A DNA stretch of 39,109 bases from JANOXC01 sp031418215. GTDB taxonomy: Bacteria > Bacteroidota > Bacteroidia > AKYH767-A > OLB10. The stretch is from the NCBI GenBank assembly GCA_031418215.1, contig JANOXC010000100.1:1-39109 (forward strand). The letters are read 5' to 3'. Shown here piece by piece: positions 24,118 to 32,296 of the stretch. Under the pieces are notes generated by a model. The model did not search any database, had not been told where the DNA came from, and saw nothing but the letters and a program-made list of their open reading frames with translations. Position numbers and translations under genes: made by a program. The stretch's first letter is position 1. Every line of letters starts with the position of its first letter.

Positions 24118-25947
24118 TTATTGAACTTCAATTTTTTGAACAAACCTGCTTTCTCCTGTTATTAATTGGAGGAGGTAAGTCCCGTTTTTAATACCATTAT
24201 CTTTAATGTTGATTTTGAAGCTGTGCAAACCCTGCAACTCCTTGCCATTAACAAAAGATAAAATACGTTTCCCTGTGATATCAAATAATTCAATACTTGT
24301 AAATGCTGTTTGTGGTAATTTATAGTTGACATCAATAATTTCACTAGCCGGATTCGGTGTTGCAGTCATTAATACATCATTAGTTGTTAAAGCATTAACA
24401 CCTGTTGCAATAACAGTAACTGAATCTGTTTTGATAAAAGTACCGATGCCACAAGGGGAAATAACAGTTAAAGTGACAGCATAAGTACCCGATGAAGGAA
24501 AGTTATGTGTAACCGGATTGGTATTAAAAACCAATGGAGAGCCATCGCCAAAATCCCAAGAATAGGAAGTAACATTAAAAAGGTTGGTTGCACTGTCGAT
24601 AACCTGTAATAACTGTTTCTTTTTTACTACAAAATTTGCAGTTGGATCTTGCTTATACAATGTAACAGGAACAGCCACCCAATTATTTAATTCATTCGTT
24701 TCAAGAAAATTATTTGCAGAATCAGTAATGGAAACAATATGATAGTTGCCATTGCAAACACCGGTAAGATCAATTCCCGTGTTCAATGAGGAAGAATATA
24801 TATCAAGGCTGCCAACGTATATTCCCTGGTGATCTCCACAACCTGTATAAAATCCAAAACCGTCGTTAGGTATGCTTGCATTGTTTAATACATTTCCATT
24901 GGTGTCGACACAGTATCCAGGTTGTCCATCGCAGGTGCCAAGGTTTACGAGACAAAAGCTAATTTTTGATCCGGTTCCGACAACCGGCCAAGTGGTGGCA
25001 TCAGGATTAGCTGTAGCCGTTCTTAACGTAAAATCTCCCCAATGATCTACGTGAATATGGCCATGCTGAGGGTGATAACTCATAAAGCCTGTTGTTCGCT
25101 CGTAAGAAGTTAATGTATCAGATGCATCAGGCTTATGGTAGATGACCTGATGTACAACTTGTTTCACCTGCAATCCATTTGGACAAGTGCTTGTAGTGCA
25201 GGGAACAAGCGTAGTTCCGCAATAACAACTGTCAACACCAATAATCTCTATTGGTCCCCAACCAATATTTGGCGTCGCATTATCAAAATTTAAGTTACCG
25301 GGAATTTCAAAAGTGGAATGATGAGTAACGCTATTAATATTCTTGCTGATGCTTAATGCAGAAGCTGTCATGTCGGGAAGTAAATCGCAGGGTGGAACAC
25401 CGCCAGGACAATCACAAAATGCACAAAGGATAGGAGGAGGGCCGGGATTAGGTGGTGGATTAATACTGAATGTCAAAGAAAAATTGATTACATCGCCCGA
25501 ATCCTGAGATGCTAAATCTTCAACAATAAGTAACCATGTTCCATTTGGGTCTTGTCCATTATTTAATTGATTTAATGTTTCAAAAGGAATGTAGGTTCCT
25601 GTGAAAGGAGCAGTCCCATTTGAAATTAAACCACTGCTGCCATTTTCAGCAAGGCAGGTTCCGGAAAAATCATTTCCGCCTCCACCAACCCTGTCAACAA
25701 GGAAAAGGCTGTTGCCATTAGGTGATTTTAATCTGATGGTAAGATCTCCAACATAAGTATGATTAATGTCCAAACAAACACCGGCAAGCCCAAATGTTGA
25801 GTCAATTGTAGTTGGCAAGCCTGAAACAATTAAAGAGTCATATTGAGGTCCACCGAGATCAGGAATATGCACAATAGTATTCGTGCTAAATGTTTGTGAA
25901 AAGACACTGAAGGGTAATAGGAATAGGAAGGTTAGTACTTTTTTCAT
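24118..25947 (-). CDS. Secreted P-domain / lysyl-oxidase-like / PKD protein with T9SS sorting domain
   Basis: This 609-residue protein has, in order: a signal peptide (1-17); a proprotein-convertase P-domain-like beta module (about 25-162, 'LTIRLKSPNGNSLFLVDRVG'); a Cys/Pro-rich linker (about 163-188); a lysyl-oxidase-like domain (about 190-430); a PKD domain (about 436-513, 'SYSWDFGDGSP'); and a Por/T9SS C-terminal sorting domain (about 530-609, ending 'RFVQKIEVQ'). The lysyl-oxidase part keeps the copper motif HGHIH (His295/297/299), Lys328 in SKISFC and Tyr384 in LDIY, which line up with the two residues that form the LTQ cofactor in human LOX (Lys320, Tyr355). It is probably exported across the outer membrane and attached to or released from the surface. 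The substrate is unknown. A strong promoter element lies upstream. Confidence 0.88.
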   Translation of the reverse strand: MKKVLTFLFLLPFSVFSQTFSTNTIVHIPDLGGPQYDSLIVSGLPTTIDSTFGLAGVCLDINHTYVGDLTIRLKSPNGNSLFLVDRVGGGGNDFSGTCLAENGSSGLISNGTAPFTGTYIPFETLNQLNNGQDPNGTWLLIVEDLASQDSGDVINFSLTFSINPPPNPGPPPILCAFCDCPGGVPPCDLLPDMTASALSISKNINSVTHHSTFEIPGNLNFDNATPNIGWGPIEIIGVDSCYCGTTLVPCTTSTCPNGLQVKQVVHQVIYHKPDASDTLTSYERTTGFMSYHPQHGHIHVDHWGDFTLRTATANPDATTWPVVGTGSKISFCLVNLGTCDGQPGYCVDTNGNVLNNASIPNDGFGFYTGCGDHQGIYVGSLDIYSSSLNTGIDLTGVCNGNYHIVSITDSANNFLETNELNNWVAVPVTLYKQDPTANFVVKKKQLLQVIDSATNLFNVTSYSWDFGDGSPLVFNTNPVTHNFPSSGTYAVTLTVISPCGIGTFIKTDSVTVIATGVNALTTNDVLMTATPNPASEIIDVNYKLPQTAFTSIELFDITGKRILSFVNGKELQGLHSFKINIKDNGIKNGTYLLQLITGESRFVQKIEVQ

Positions 25948-25969
25948 TGGGATATGAATGATTTCCTTT

Positions 25970-26001
25970 CAAATTTAGTAAAAAAAATCAATTTAACTCA
26001 A
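25970..26001 (-). promoter_or_regulatory. Promoter of the lysyl-oxidase-like gene
   Basis: On the minus strand TAAATTTG (25977-25970) is preceded by TTG (26001-25999) with a 21-bp spacer, a good match to the Bacteroidota consensus. The ATG at 25947 is 22 bp downstream of the -7 element. Confidence 0.6.
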
Positions 26002-26064
26002 TATCAGAAAGATGTTAGAATAGTACGGGAATGCAGAATTTGGAACAACGGAAATTCATTTTCC

Positions 26065-27657
26065 TTATGCTAATTGTGCACGTTTAAATTCGCTTGTAAA
26101 ATGGAATTGAACATCAGGATGGTTTTTAATCATTTGGTCTAACATCCATTGGGACTCAGCAAGGTAAACTTGGTTTCCATCTTTATCTGTGGCAACCTGG
26201 TGCTGACGGAATTTTACAAATTCATCTAGTTTTTCGTCATTGTTAGAAGTAATCCAGCAGGCCTTGTAAACATGCATCATGTTAAACCGGCTTTTGGCAC
26301 CATATTCATGTTCGAGTCGGTGCTGAATAACATCAAACTGAAGTTCACCAACTGTTCCTACTATTTTTCTATTCCCATTATGCTGCGTAAATAATTGAGC
26401 TACTCCTTCATCTGTCAACTGGTTGATACCTTTTTCCAGTTGTTTCGTTTTCATAGGGTCATTATTGATTAGCTCTTTAAATATTTCAGGAGAGAAACTA
26501 GGAATGCCCTGAAAATTCAAGGACTCGCCTTCAGTGAGTGTATCCCCAATTTTAAAATTACCGGAATCATAGAGTCCGATTACATCACCAGGCCAGGCTT
26601 CATCAATAATGCTTTTACTCTGACCCAGGAAAGTAGCAGGAGAAGTAAAACGCAACTCTTTATTCAAGCGCATGTGATGATAAAAATGGTTGCGTTCAAA
26701 TTTACCTGAACAAATACGTAAGAATGCAATCCTGTCGCGATGACGTGGATCTAAGTTTGCATGAATTTTAAAAATGAAGCCGGTAAAATCTTTATCAGTC
26801 GGTTCAACAATTCTGACATCAGAAGGTCTTGGCCCGGGAGTAGGAGATAATATGCAAAAAGTATTCAGTAATTCCTGAACACCAAAATTATTGATGGCGC
26901 TTCCAAAAAATACAGGTGCAGTAGTACCATTCAAATAGCTTGCTCTGTCAAACTCACCATAAACGCCATTAATTAATTCTACATCTTCTCTTAACTGGGC
27001 AGTGTATTTTCCTGCAATCTCATCAACGAGGGGATCATTGATATCGTTAATATGAACACCCTTGGGTTTTTTTTCAGTACCAGGTGTGAAAGTGTAAAAG
27101 CTCTGATCAAATAAATTATAAACTCCCTTAAATGTACTGCCCATACTTACCGGCCAACTTAATGGACGAACTTTTATCTTCAGCTTCTGCTCCAGTTCAT
27201 CCAACAAATCAAAAGGATATTGACCTTCACGATCCATCTTGTTTACAAAGATCATTACCGGGGTAGATCGCATGCGGCAAACTTCCATCAACTTGTAAGT
27301 CTGTTCCTCAACTCCTTTCTGACAATCTATTACTAGAATAACACTGTCAACGGCACTTAAAGTTCGGTAGGTATCCTCAGCAAAATCCTTATGACCGGGA
27401 GTATCCAGCAAGGTAATAAAGAGATCTTTATACTCAAAATTCAAAACGGAAGTAGCAACAGAAATACCACGTTGGCGCTCTATATCCATAAAGTCGCTGG
27501 TAGCGCTTTTTTTGATCTTATTGGATTTTACTGCTCCTGCGGTTTGAATGGCTCCGCTAAAAAGTAAAAACTTTTCTGTGAGTGTCGTTTTACCGGCATC
27601 AGGGTGACTGATAATAGCAAATGTTCTGCGCTTCTTGATTTCTTCGAGACTGCTCAT
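26065..27657 (-). CDS. prfC: Peptide chain release factor 3
   Basis: RF3 is a GTPase that releases RF1/RF2 from the ribosome after termination. The 530-residue sequence begins 'RRTFAIISHPDAGKTTLTEK' with the P-loop, then 'MDIERQRGISVATSVL' (switch I), 'LDTPGHKDFAEDTYRTL' (G3) and 'FVNKMDREG' (G4). Domain II/III motifs such as 'VGELQFDVIQHRLEHEYGA' are present. Length is typical. A TACTTTTG element lies just upstream (27682-27675, minus strand). It has no operon partner. Confidence 0.97.
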   Translation of the reverse strand: MSSLEEIKKRRTFAIISHPDAGKTTLTEKFLLFSGAIQTAGAVKSNKIKKSATSDFMDIERQRGISVATSVLNFEYKDLFITLLDTPGHKDFAEDTYRTLSAVDSVILVIDCQKGVEEQTYKLMEVCRMRSTPVMIFVNKMDREGQYPFDLLDELEQKLKIKVRPLSWPVSMGSTFKGVYNLFDQSFYTFTPGTEKKPKGVHINDINDPLVDEIAGKYTAQLREDVELINGVYGEFDRASYLNGTTAPVFFGSAINNFGVQELLNTFCILSPTPGPRPSDVRIVEPTDKDFTGFIFKIHANLDPRHRDRIAFLRICSGKFERNHFYHHMRLNKELRFTSPATFLGQSKSIIDEAWPGDVIGLYDSGNFKIGDTLTEGESLNFQGIPSFSPEIFKELINNDPMKTKQLEKGINQLTDEGVAQLFTQHNGNRKIVGTVGELQFDVIQHRLEHEYGAKSRFNMMHVYKACWITSNNDEKLDEFVKFRQHQVATDKDGNQVYLAESQWMLDQMIKNHPDVQFHFTSEFKRAQLA

Positions 27658-27674
27658 AAAATATAAATGAGGAG

Positions 27675-27682
27675 CAAAAGTA
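27675..27682 (-). promoter_or_regulatory. Candidate -7 promoter element of prfC
   Basis: CAAAAGTA on the plus strand is TACTTTTG on the minus strand, 17 bp upstream of the ATG at 27657. No clear -33 is seen. Confidence 0.45.
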
Positions 27683-27751
27683 CTCGATACCGCTTAATTA
27701 AAAGATAAAAACATTATGTACAAAGCAATAAAACACTGAAAAAAAGAAATT

Positions 27752-29143
27752 TTAAGGAGAATTGGTTTTTGAAAGTTCCACTGACATCCTTTCGTACTTC
27801 TTAGCCAACAGAACATTACCTGATATTTTATAAGCCCTACTCAGGCTATCAGCTACGGAAGCAGAATTTGGATATTGCTCAACCGTAAATCGTAAAAGCT
27901 TGATGGCATCATCTACTTTTCTTTTACGTAAAAGTTCATTGCTTACATAAAGATATTCTGTTTCAGTAGTTGCCGGAACTGTTACTGCCATTTCCTTCTT
28001 TAGTTTATTAACTCGGCCGATATAGTTTTCGGCATCAATAACACCATCAACCAGATCATTTCCATAAGTATTTAAACACTGCATTAAAAGTTCAGCAGGA
28101 AGCGACTTTCCTTTTAATTGCTTTTTGTATAATGCATATTGTCTGTCGCCCTGTACTAAAAACACGGTATCACGAGTTTTCCCCAATATCTCATTAAAAG
28201 AAAGATGTGCAGCCAAAGCTAATTGAGAGTAATTCTGAGATTCGTTTTTAAATCCACGACATTCAGTGTGCCATAATTCTTGGATAAGTTCTTTGCCACC
28301 TTTTGTTGGAGAAATACTATAAAGTGCACAGGCTACATTACCGGGTCCGGCATGATAGGCATGTAAAACGAGCAGACGAAACCACATATCTGTTTCATTG
28401 TAGGAAATGTTTAAGGAATCTAATATTTTTTTCACTTTAGGAATGCAGCTTGAGCTAATCAATCGCGAAGCGACAACAGCTGATTTATCCAGGTCAGTCC
28501 GCTGATCAATCTTTTTGTTTACTTTCAATCCATATCTCACTGCAACATCACGCATTAACTGGAAAGGCCCTTGAGCCCCAGCCCATGATTTCTGCACACT
28601 CTTGCCAGGACTTTCAATCAATAAGATTGTTTCAGCATACCAAGGGTCAACACCATTTCTGGCAAAAGCTTTTACCGCAGTACTTACAGATTGCAATGAT
28701 TTACGATGTTCAAAGAAATCCCTGCGCCCTTTGGTTACAAACAAATCAGTGTAGCTTCCAATATTGTTAATACAGCAGTAATTTTGTTTACAAATGTTTT
28801 TCTCGTTCTCGCTTTGTTTCATCCAAACATTAAAATCAACAGTTCCCAAGGGTGCTCTGTTGCCGGCAATATTAACAATAGCTGAATCCGGAGATAAACG
28901 CATTACGTTTTTCCAAAACACGGGTTGTGCAAGTGTGTCCCAACCTTCATTATATAAAGCTTCATCATTAACAAAATACATCACAGAAGTGTCATTCATT
29001 GAAACAACAACTTTCTTAATCAAAAGCGTTTGTGGAGAATTAACGGCTTGCCCTGCAGCCGGTTCCACATTTGAACAGCTGTAAATAAAAAACAGCGGCA
29101 TTAGTATAAAAAGCCGGTAAAGATCAATTGGTTTAAATGACAT
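27752..29143 (-). CDS. Lytic-transglycosylase-like lipoprotein (SLT fold)
   Basis: This 463-residue protein has a lipoprotein signal with Cys23 after 'LFFIYSC'. A soluble-lytic-transglycosylase core lies at about 155-320: 'ETILLIESPGKSVQKSWAGA' carries the likely catalytic Glu177, followed by 'QGPFQLMRDVAVRYGLKV' and, later, 'LVLHAYHAGPGNVACALY' (the family's 'AYNAGPGnV' motif). By family it cleaves the glycan strands of peptidoglycan. The C-terminal part (about 395-455) has TPR-like helices ('KRKVDDAIKLLRFTVEQYPN'). The Cys-rich patch 'NICKQNYCCINN' (117-127) is unusual for a transglycosylase. Confidence 0.85.
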   Translation of the reverse strand: MSFKPIDLYRLFILMPLFFIYSCSNVEPAAGQAVNSPQTLLIKKVVVSMNDTSVMYFVNDEALYNEGWDTLAQPVFWKNVMRLSPDSAIVNIAGNRAPLGTVDFNVWMKQSENEKNICKQNYCCINNIGSYTDLFVTKGRRDFFEHRKSLQSVSTAVKAFARNGVDPWYAETILLIESPGKSVQKSWAGAQGPFQLMRDVAVRYGLKVNKKIDQRTDLDKSAVVASRLISSSCIPKVKKILDSLNISYNETDMWFRLLVLHAYHAGPGNVACALYSISPTKGGKELIQELWHTECRGFKNESQNYSQLALAAHLSFNEILGKTRDTVFLVQGDRQYALYKKQLKGKSLPAELLMQCLNTYGNDLVDGVIDAENYIGRVNKLKKEMAVTVPATTETEYLYVSNELLRKRKVDDAIKLLRFTVEQYPNSASVADSLSRAYKISGNVLLAKKYERMSVELSKTNSP

Positions 29144-29236
29144 TGTGATTTTGTTAAACAGGCTTTTACGTCAATAAATAACGTAGGTTACTGAAGGGAA
29201 TTGTAAGGTTTTGAATTGTTATTACTGTACTAATAG

Positions 29237-29244
29237 CAAAGTTA
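29237..29244 (-). promoter_or_regulatory. Candidate -7 promoter element of the transglycosylase gene
   Basis: CAAAGTTA on the plus strand is TAACTTTG on the minus strand. It would leave an untranslated leader of about 90 nt before the ATG at 29143. A TTG at 29270-29268 is 23 bp away, a little far. Confidence 0.35.
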
Positions 29245-29346
29245 AAGACAATAGTTCATGAATTTAACAACATTTTAATTAATTATTAAGGGCTATTTGT
29301 CAGTTGAAACAGCAACAATGTTCATGCCGATAAGGGCAAAGAAGTC

Positions 29347-29354
29347 TATATTTG
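29347..29354 (+). promoter_or_regulatory. Candidate -7 element and Shine-Dalgarno for the 155-residue protein
   Basis: TATATTTG fits TAnnTTTG. An unusually strong GGAGG (29381-29385) follows, but it is 17 nt from the ATG at 29403, farther than normal. No in-frame start lies closer. Confidence 0.4.
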
Positions 29355-29402
29355 TGGCTTTAAATCTAATACCCTTGAGAGGAGGATTAAAAAAATTGTG
29401 AA

Positions 29403-29870
29403 ATGGTAAGCCTGCAATCAAAAGAATCTATTGAAATATCCATTGGCATGGAGTTGAAGTTATTTATTAAGTCAATTACGGCTTCATTCAATTATATTTT
29501 TTATCAGGATAGATATGATTTTGCCAGACGGGTAGACATGTTGGAACTGCTCGATAAGACAGAAGTTGGTCAGTTTGCAGTAAAAATTGAAAATGCACCT
29601 GTTAACAGCATGCTAACACTATCGCGTGAAGAGGTTTATCTTCTTTATACGGTTATGGAAGTTGTATGTCGTAGTTTTCTAACTGAAATTGCTGATGATT
29701 TCAAAGCAATGGCGTTAAAGCATAGCAAAGTATCAGAGGATAAATACAATGAGGTACGAAATACGGAATTAAAGATCGCACAAGTTTTAATTCAACAAAT
29801 TAAAAAAGACTTTTCCAACGAACCACGTTTTGAAGAGATACTTGAAAAAATAGAAATGTTGGAAGATTAA
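29403..29870 (+). CDS. Hypothetical protein, 155 residues
   Basis: I do not recognise a family. The protein is acidic and largely helical, with no signal peptide or membrane helix. The middle ('TLSREEVYLLYTVMEVVCRS') and the end ('KIAQVLIQQIKKDFSNEPRFEEILEKIEML') look like amphipathic helices. It stands alone between the divergent transglycosylase gene and a convergent acyltransferase. The frame is supported by codon use like its neighbours, a -7 element and a GGAGG upstream. It is probably a real cytoplasmic protein of unknown role. Confidence 0.7.
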   Translation: MVSLQSKESIEISIGMELKLFIKSITASFNYIFYQDRYDFARRVDMLELLDKTEVGQFAVKIENAPVNSMLTLSREEVYLLYTVMEVVCRSFLTEIADDFKAMALKHSKVSEDKYNEVRNTELKIAQVLIQQIKKDFSNEPRFEEILEKIEMLED

Positions 29871-29908
29871 TATTATACCGACAAAGAATTTTCCTCTTTA
29901 TAAAGTTA

Positions 29909-30787
29909 TCATTTTCCCTGTGGCCGGGCATGTTTCCATCGCTTGTGACTCCATAACCAGAAAGCCGGACTTTCAATAATATCTTTTTCAAGCATGCTGG
30001 TAAATTTTTCCGTTATTTCCCCATAAGAAGTTTTTGAAGGGTTGTCGCATACTTCAAAAAACTCATAACTGTAGTATCCACGTTTTTCCTTATTTATACG
30101 ACCATAAACAACGGGGTAATTGTATTCCTTGGCGTATTTCTCTACACCAAATAAGACACCTGTATCTTGGTTAAGAAATTTTGTCCAGTAGCAGTTATTA
30201 GGGTTTGAAGGTGATTGGTCTGATGCGAAAATCATTGCGGTGATTTTGTCCTTTTCTTCATCTAAAACCTTTTTAACTGATTTTGTTGATATCATCCGAA
30301 GGCCATATTTACTTCTTGTATCCCGCATTTTCTTATCAAAAAATTGATTTGTCAGCGGTTGATAAATACCTATGGCCTGATGACCAATGGCTTCATCAAT
30401 AGCAACAGCAAATAATTCCCAGTTATTCAGGTGACCACCTGCCATGATAATACTTTGTTTATTTTCAAAATATCGTTGAATGAATTCAGGATTCTTAAAA
30501 ACCATTCGCTTGTTGACATCCTTATTGCTGATTGTAAAAATCTTCAAACTTTCAACTATTAAATCACAAAAATGTTTGTAAAACATGCGACAAATTTCAT
30601 TTTGTTCCAGGGTTGTTTTTTCAGGAAATGAATTTTTAATATTCTTCATTACCACTTTTTTACGGTACCCAACTATATAATAAAACAACAAAAACAATCC
30701 ATCAGACAATATATATAATACCCTGAATGGAAGGAGGGATATAGGCATGATGACTAAATAATACAATAAATAAGATAGTATGATCAT
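29909..30787 (-). CDS. Lipid A biosynthesis acyltransferase (LpxL/HtrB family)
   Basis: This 292-residue protein has an N-terminal membrane anchor (about 1-40) and the catalytic HX4E motif HLNNWE with His119 and Glu124. It also has 'YQPLTNQFFDKKMRDTRSKYG' and 'ASDQSPSN' (family 'DQ..p' block), with a 'FWLWSHKRWK' ending like LpxL. It transfers a secondary acyl chain from acyl-ACP onto lipid A precursor at the inner face of the inner membrane. Which chain it adds cannot be read from sequence. It follows smpB by 31 bp on the same strand; a 12-bp palindrome lies in that gap. Confidence 0.92.
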   Translation of the reverse strand: MIILSYLLYYLVIMPISLLPFRVLYILSDGLFLLFYYIVGYRKKVVMKNIKNSFPEKTTLEQNEICRMFYKHFCDLIVESLKIFTISNKDVNKRMVFKNPEFIQRYFENKQSIIMAGGHLNNWELFAVAIDEAIGHQAIGIYQPLTNQFFDKKMRDTRSKYGLRMISTKSVKKVLDEEKDKITAMIFASDQSPSNPNNCYWTKFLNQDTGVLFGVEKYAKEYNYPVVYGRINKEKRGYYSYEFFEVCDNPSKTSYGEITEKFTSMLEKDIIESPAFWLWSHKRWKHARPQGK

Positions 30788-30797
30788 TTTTTTAGGA

Positions 30798-30809
30798 CTG
30801 ATTAATCAG
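30798..30809. repeat. 12-bp perfect palindrome between smpB and the acyltransferase gene
   Basis: CTGATTAATCAG lies in the 31-bp gap. It could be a short hairpin or operator; no consensus is recognised, and it is not followed by a usable T-run on the minus strand. Confidence 0.35.
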
Positions 30810-30818
30810 AACTGTTTA

Positions 30819-31277
30819 TTAAGCATAATTCTTCTTCGCTCGGCTCATCTCTCTTTTTGCCTCCGCTTCCTTCAAACTTTCTCTTTTATCAAACTTTTTC
30901 TTTCCTTTTGCCAAACCAATTTCCAGTTTAGCAAACCCCCGCTCATTAATATATAATCTTACGGGAATGATAGTAGTGCCTCTTTCCTTTGCTCTTGAAG
31001 CAAGCTTTCGTAATTCGACTTTATTTAGTAACAGCTTTCTTTCCCGCTTCGGGATATGATTATTGTAGCTTCCGGGAGCATATTCGCTGATATGCATGTT
31101 TTTAATCCAGAGTTCACCATTTTTAAGAAAACAATAGGAATCTCCAAGTCCGGCTTTGCCCTCTCGCACAGATTTGATTTCCGTTCCGGTCAGCATAATG
31201 CCTGCTTCGTACGTTAAACTGATAAAGTAATTGAACGATGCTCTGCGGTTTACAATATTGATCTCTTTATCTGCCAT
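30819..31277 (-). CDS. smpB: SsrA-binding protein SmpB
   Basis: SmpB binds tmRNA and delivers it to stalled ribosomes for trans-translation. The 152-residue sequence has 'NRRASFNYFISLTYEAGIML', 'GTEIKSVREGKAGLGDSYC' and the C-terminal 'LAKGKKKFDKRESLKEAEAK' tail that enters the mRNA channel. Length is typical. No tmRNA gene was seen in the window. It is divergent from the NodB-fold gene; the long frame of that gene starting at 31231 would overlap smpB's own coding start, which argues for a later start there. Confidence 0.97.
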   Translation of the reverse strand: MADKEINIVNRRASFNYFISLTYEAGIMLTGTEIKSVREGKAGLGDSYCFLKNGELWIKNMHISEYAPGSYNNHIPKRERKLLLNKVELRKLASRAKERGTTIIPVRLYINERGFAKLEIGLAKGKKKFDKRESLKEAEAKREMSRAKKNYA

Positions 31278-31362
31278 AAAAATGCTGGTTGCAAATATCG
31301 GATTAACTGGGTTACCACGAAATACAAGAATTGGTCAAAATGTGCTTATTTCGCAGAAGATT

Positions 31363-32292
31363 ATGACTACAGAAAATGTCCGTATTTTTTTGTTTGAACG
31401 GATATGTCCCTATGCTGACATGCCTGGCAGATTTACTTCTCCTGAGCTATTTGAAAAGCTGCTTATTTATCTTTCAAATAATTATTCTGTAATTACCCTG
31501 GAAGAGTACTTTTTTAAGGAAAGATTAAAATTGCCGAAGAAACCAGTTATTTTGACTTTTGACGGATATTATCGCGATTTTCTTGAATACGGTCTTCCTT
31601 TGTTAAATAAATATGATATGCCGGCTACCATTTTTGTGTCGCCGGAATGTATGGATAAAAACATGCCTCCCTGGAATAGTTTAATTGATTTTTTGTTTTC
31701 CAAGACCGTAAAATTGGCTATTAGCGAATCAATTTTAAAAACGGATTATAAAATTAAAGCCTCATGGGAGAGTCCTCAGGCGCGCTTGAAGTATGCTAAA
31801 CAATTGAAAATGCATCTTCAATCAGTTAAAGCAAATGAGCGTTGGCAGATCATTGATTTTTATATTTCACAATTTAGCGATGTTGTTATTCCGAATAACA
31901 TTTTGATGAATTGGGAAGACATAATGTTTTTGAAGGCTCAAGGCATGGAAATAGGGGTACATGTAATAACTGAATCATTGCCTGTCTCAAATAAAGATGA
32001 TGAACAATTGGATTTAATCCTTCGGAATAGTGCAATCAGGATTAAAGAAGAAACCGGCAATACACCTTCCTCTGTTTCCTTTTCAACAAAAAGAAATAAC
32101 AGCAGAATAAAAAATTTAATTCACCGGACGGGTTATAAGTTAGGCCTTGCTGTTGGGCAAAATATCTATGTGAAAGAGAAATTTGGTCGATATTCCTTAC
32201 CAAGAATCGAAATTTTTAATGAAAGTTTTCTTATGACAAGGTTAAGGATGAATGGAACAATTGCAAAATTAAGAGGCCTGATAGGAAAATAA
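31363..32292 (+). CDS. Polysaccharide-deacetylase-fold protein with lost active-site residues
   Basis: From the ATG at 31363 the protein is 309 residues; an upstream start at 31231 (353 residues) would overlap smpB antisense and encodes no recognisable segment. The NodB-homology region is clear: 'KPVILTFDGYYRDFLEYGLP' followed by 'LLNKYDMPATIFVSPECM', then 'IMFLKAQGMEIGVHVITESL'. The catalytic motif TFDDG reads TFDGY (Asp67 then Gly68), so the metal Asp is lost. The second His of HxxxH is replaced by Glu204 (His200 remains), and the 'YPYG' motif reads 'FSTKRNN'. It is probably catalytically inactive or altered. It is 4 bp from the convergent mntH stop. Confidence 0.85.
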   Translation: MTTENVRIFLFERICPYADMPGRFTSPELFEKLLIYLSNNYSVITLEEYFFKERLKLPKKPVILTFDGYYRDFLEYGLPLLNKYDMPATIFVSPECMDKNMPPWNSLIDFLFSKTVKLAISESILKTDYKIKASWESPQARLKYAKQLKMHLQSVKANERWQIIDFYISQFSDVVIPNNILMNWEDIMFLKAQGMEIGVHVITESLPVSNKDDEQLDLILRNSAIRIKEETGNTPSSVSFSTKRNNSRIKNLIHRTGYKLGLAVGQNIYVKEKFGRYSLPRIEIFNESFLMTRLRMNGTIAKLRGLIGK

Positions 32293-32296
32293 TCTT

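Noticed and set aside
31231..31362. Upstream start of the NodB-fold gene at 31231
   Set aside because: It would overlap the first codons of smpB on the other strand and adds 44 residues with no family similarity; the ATG at 31363 fits better.
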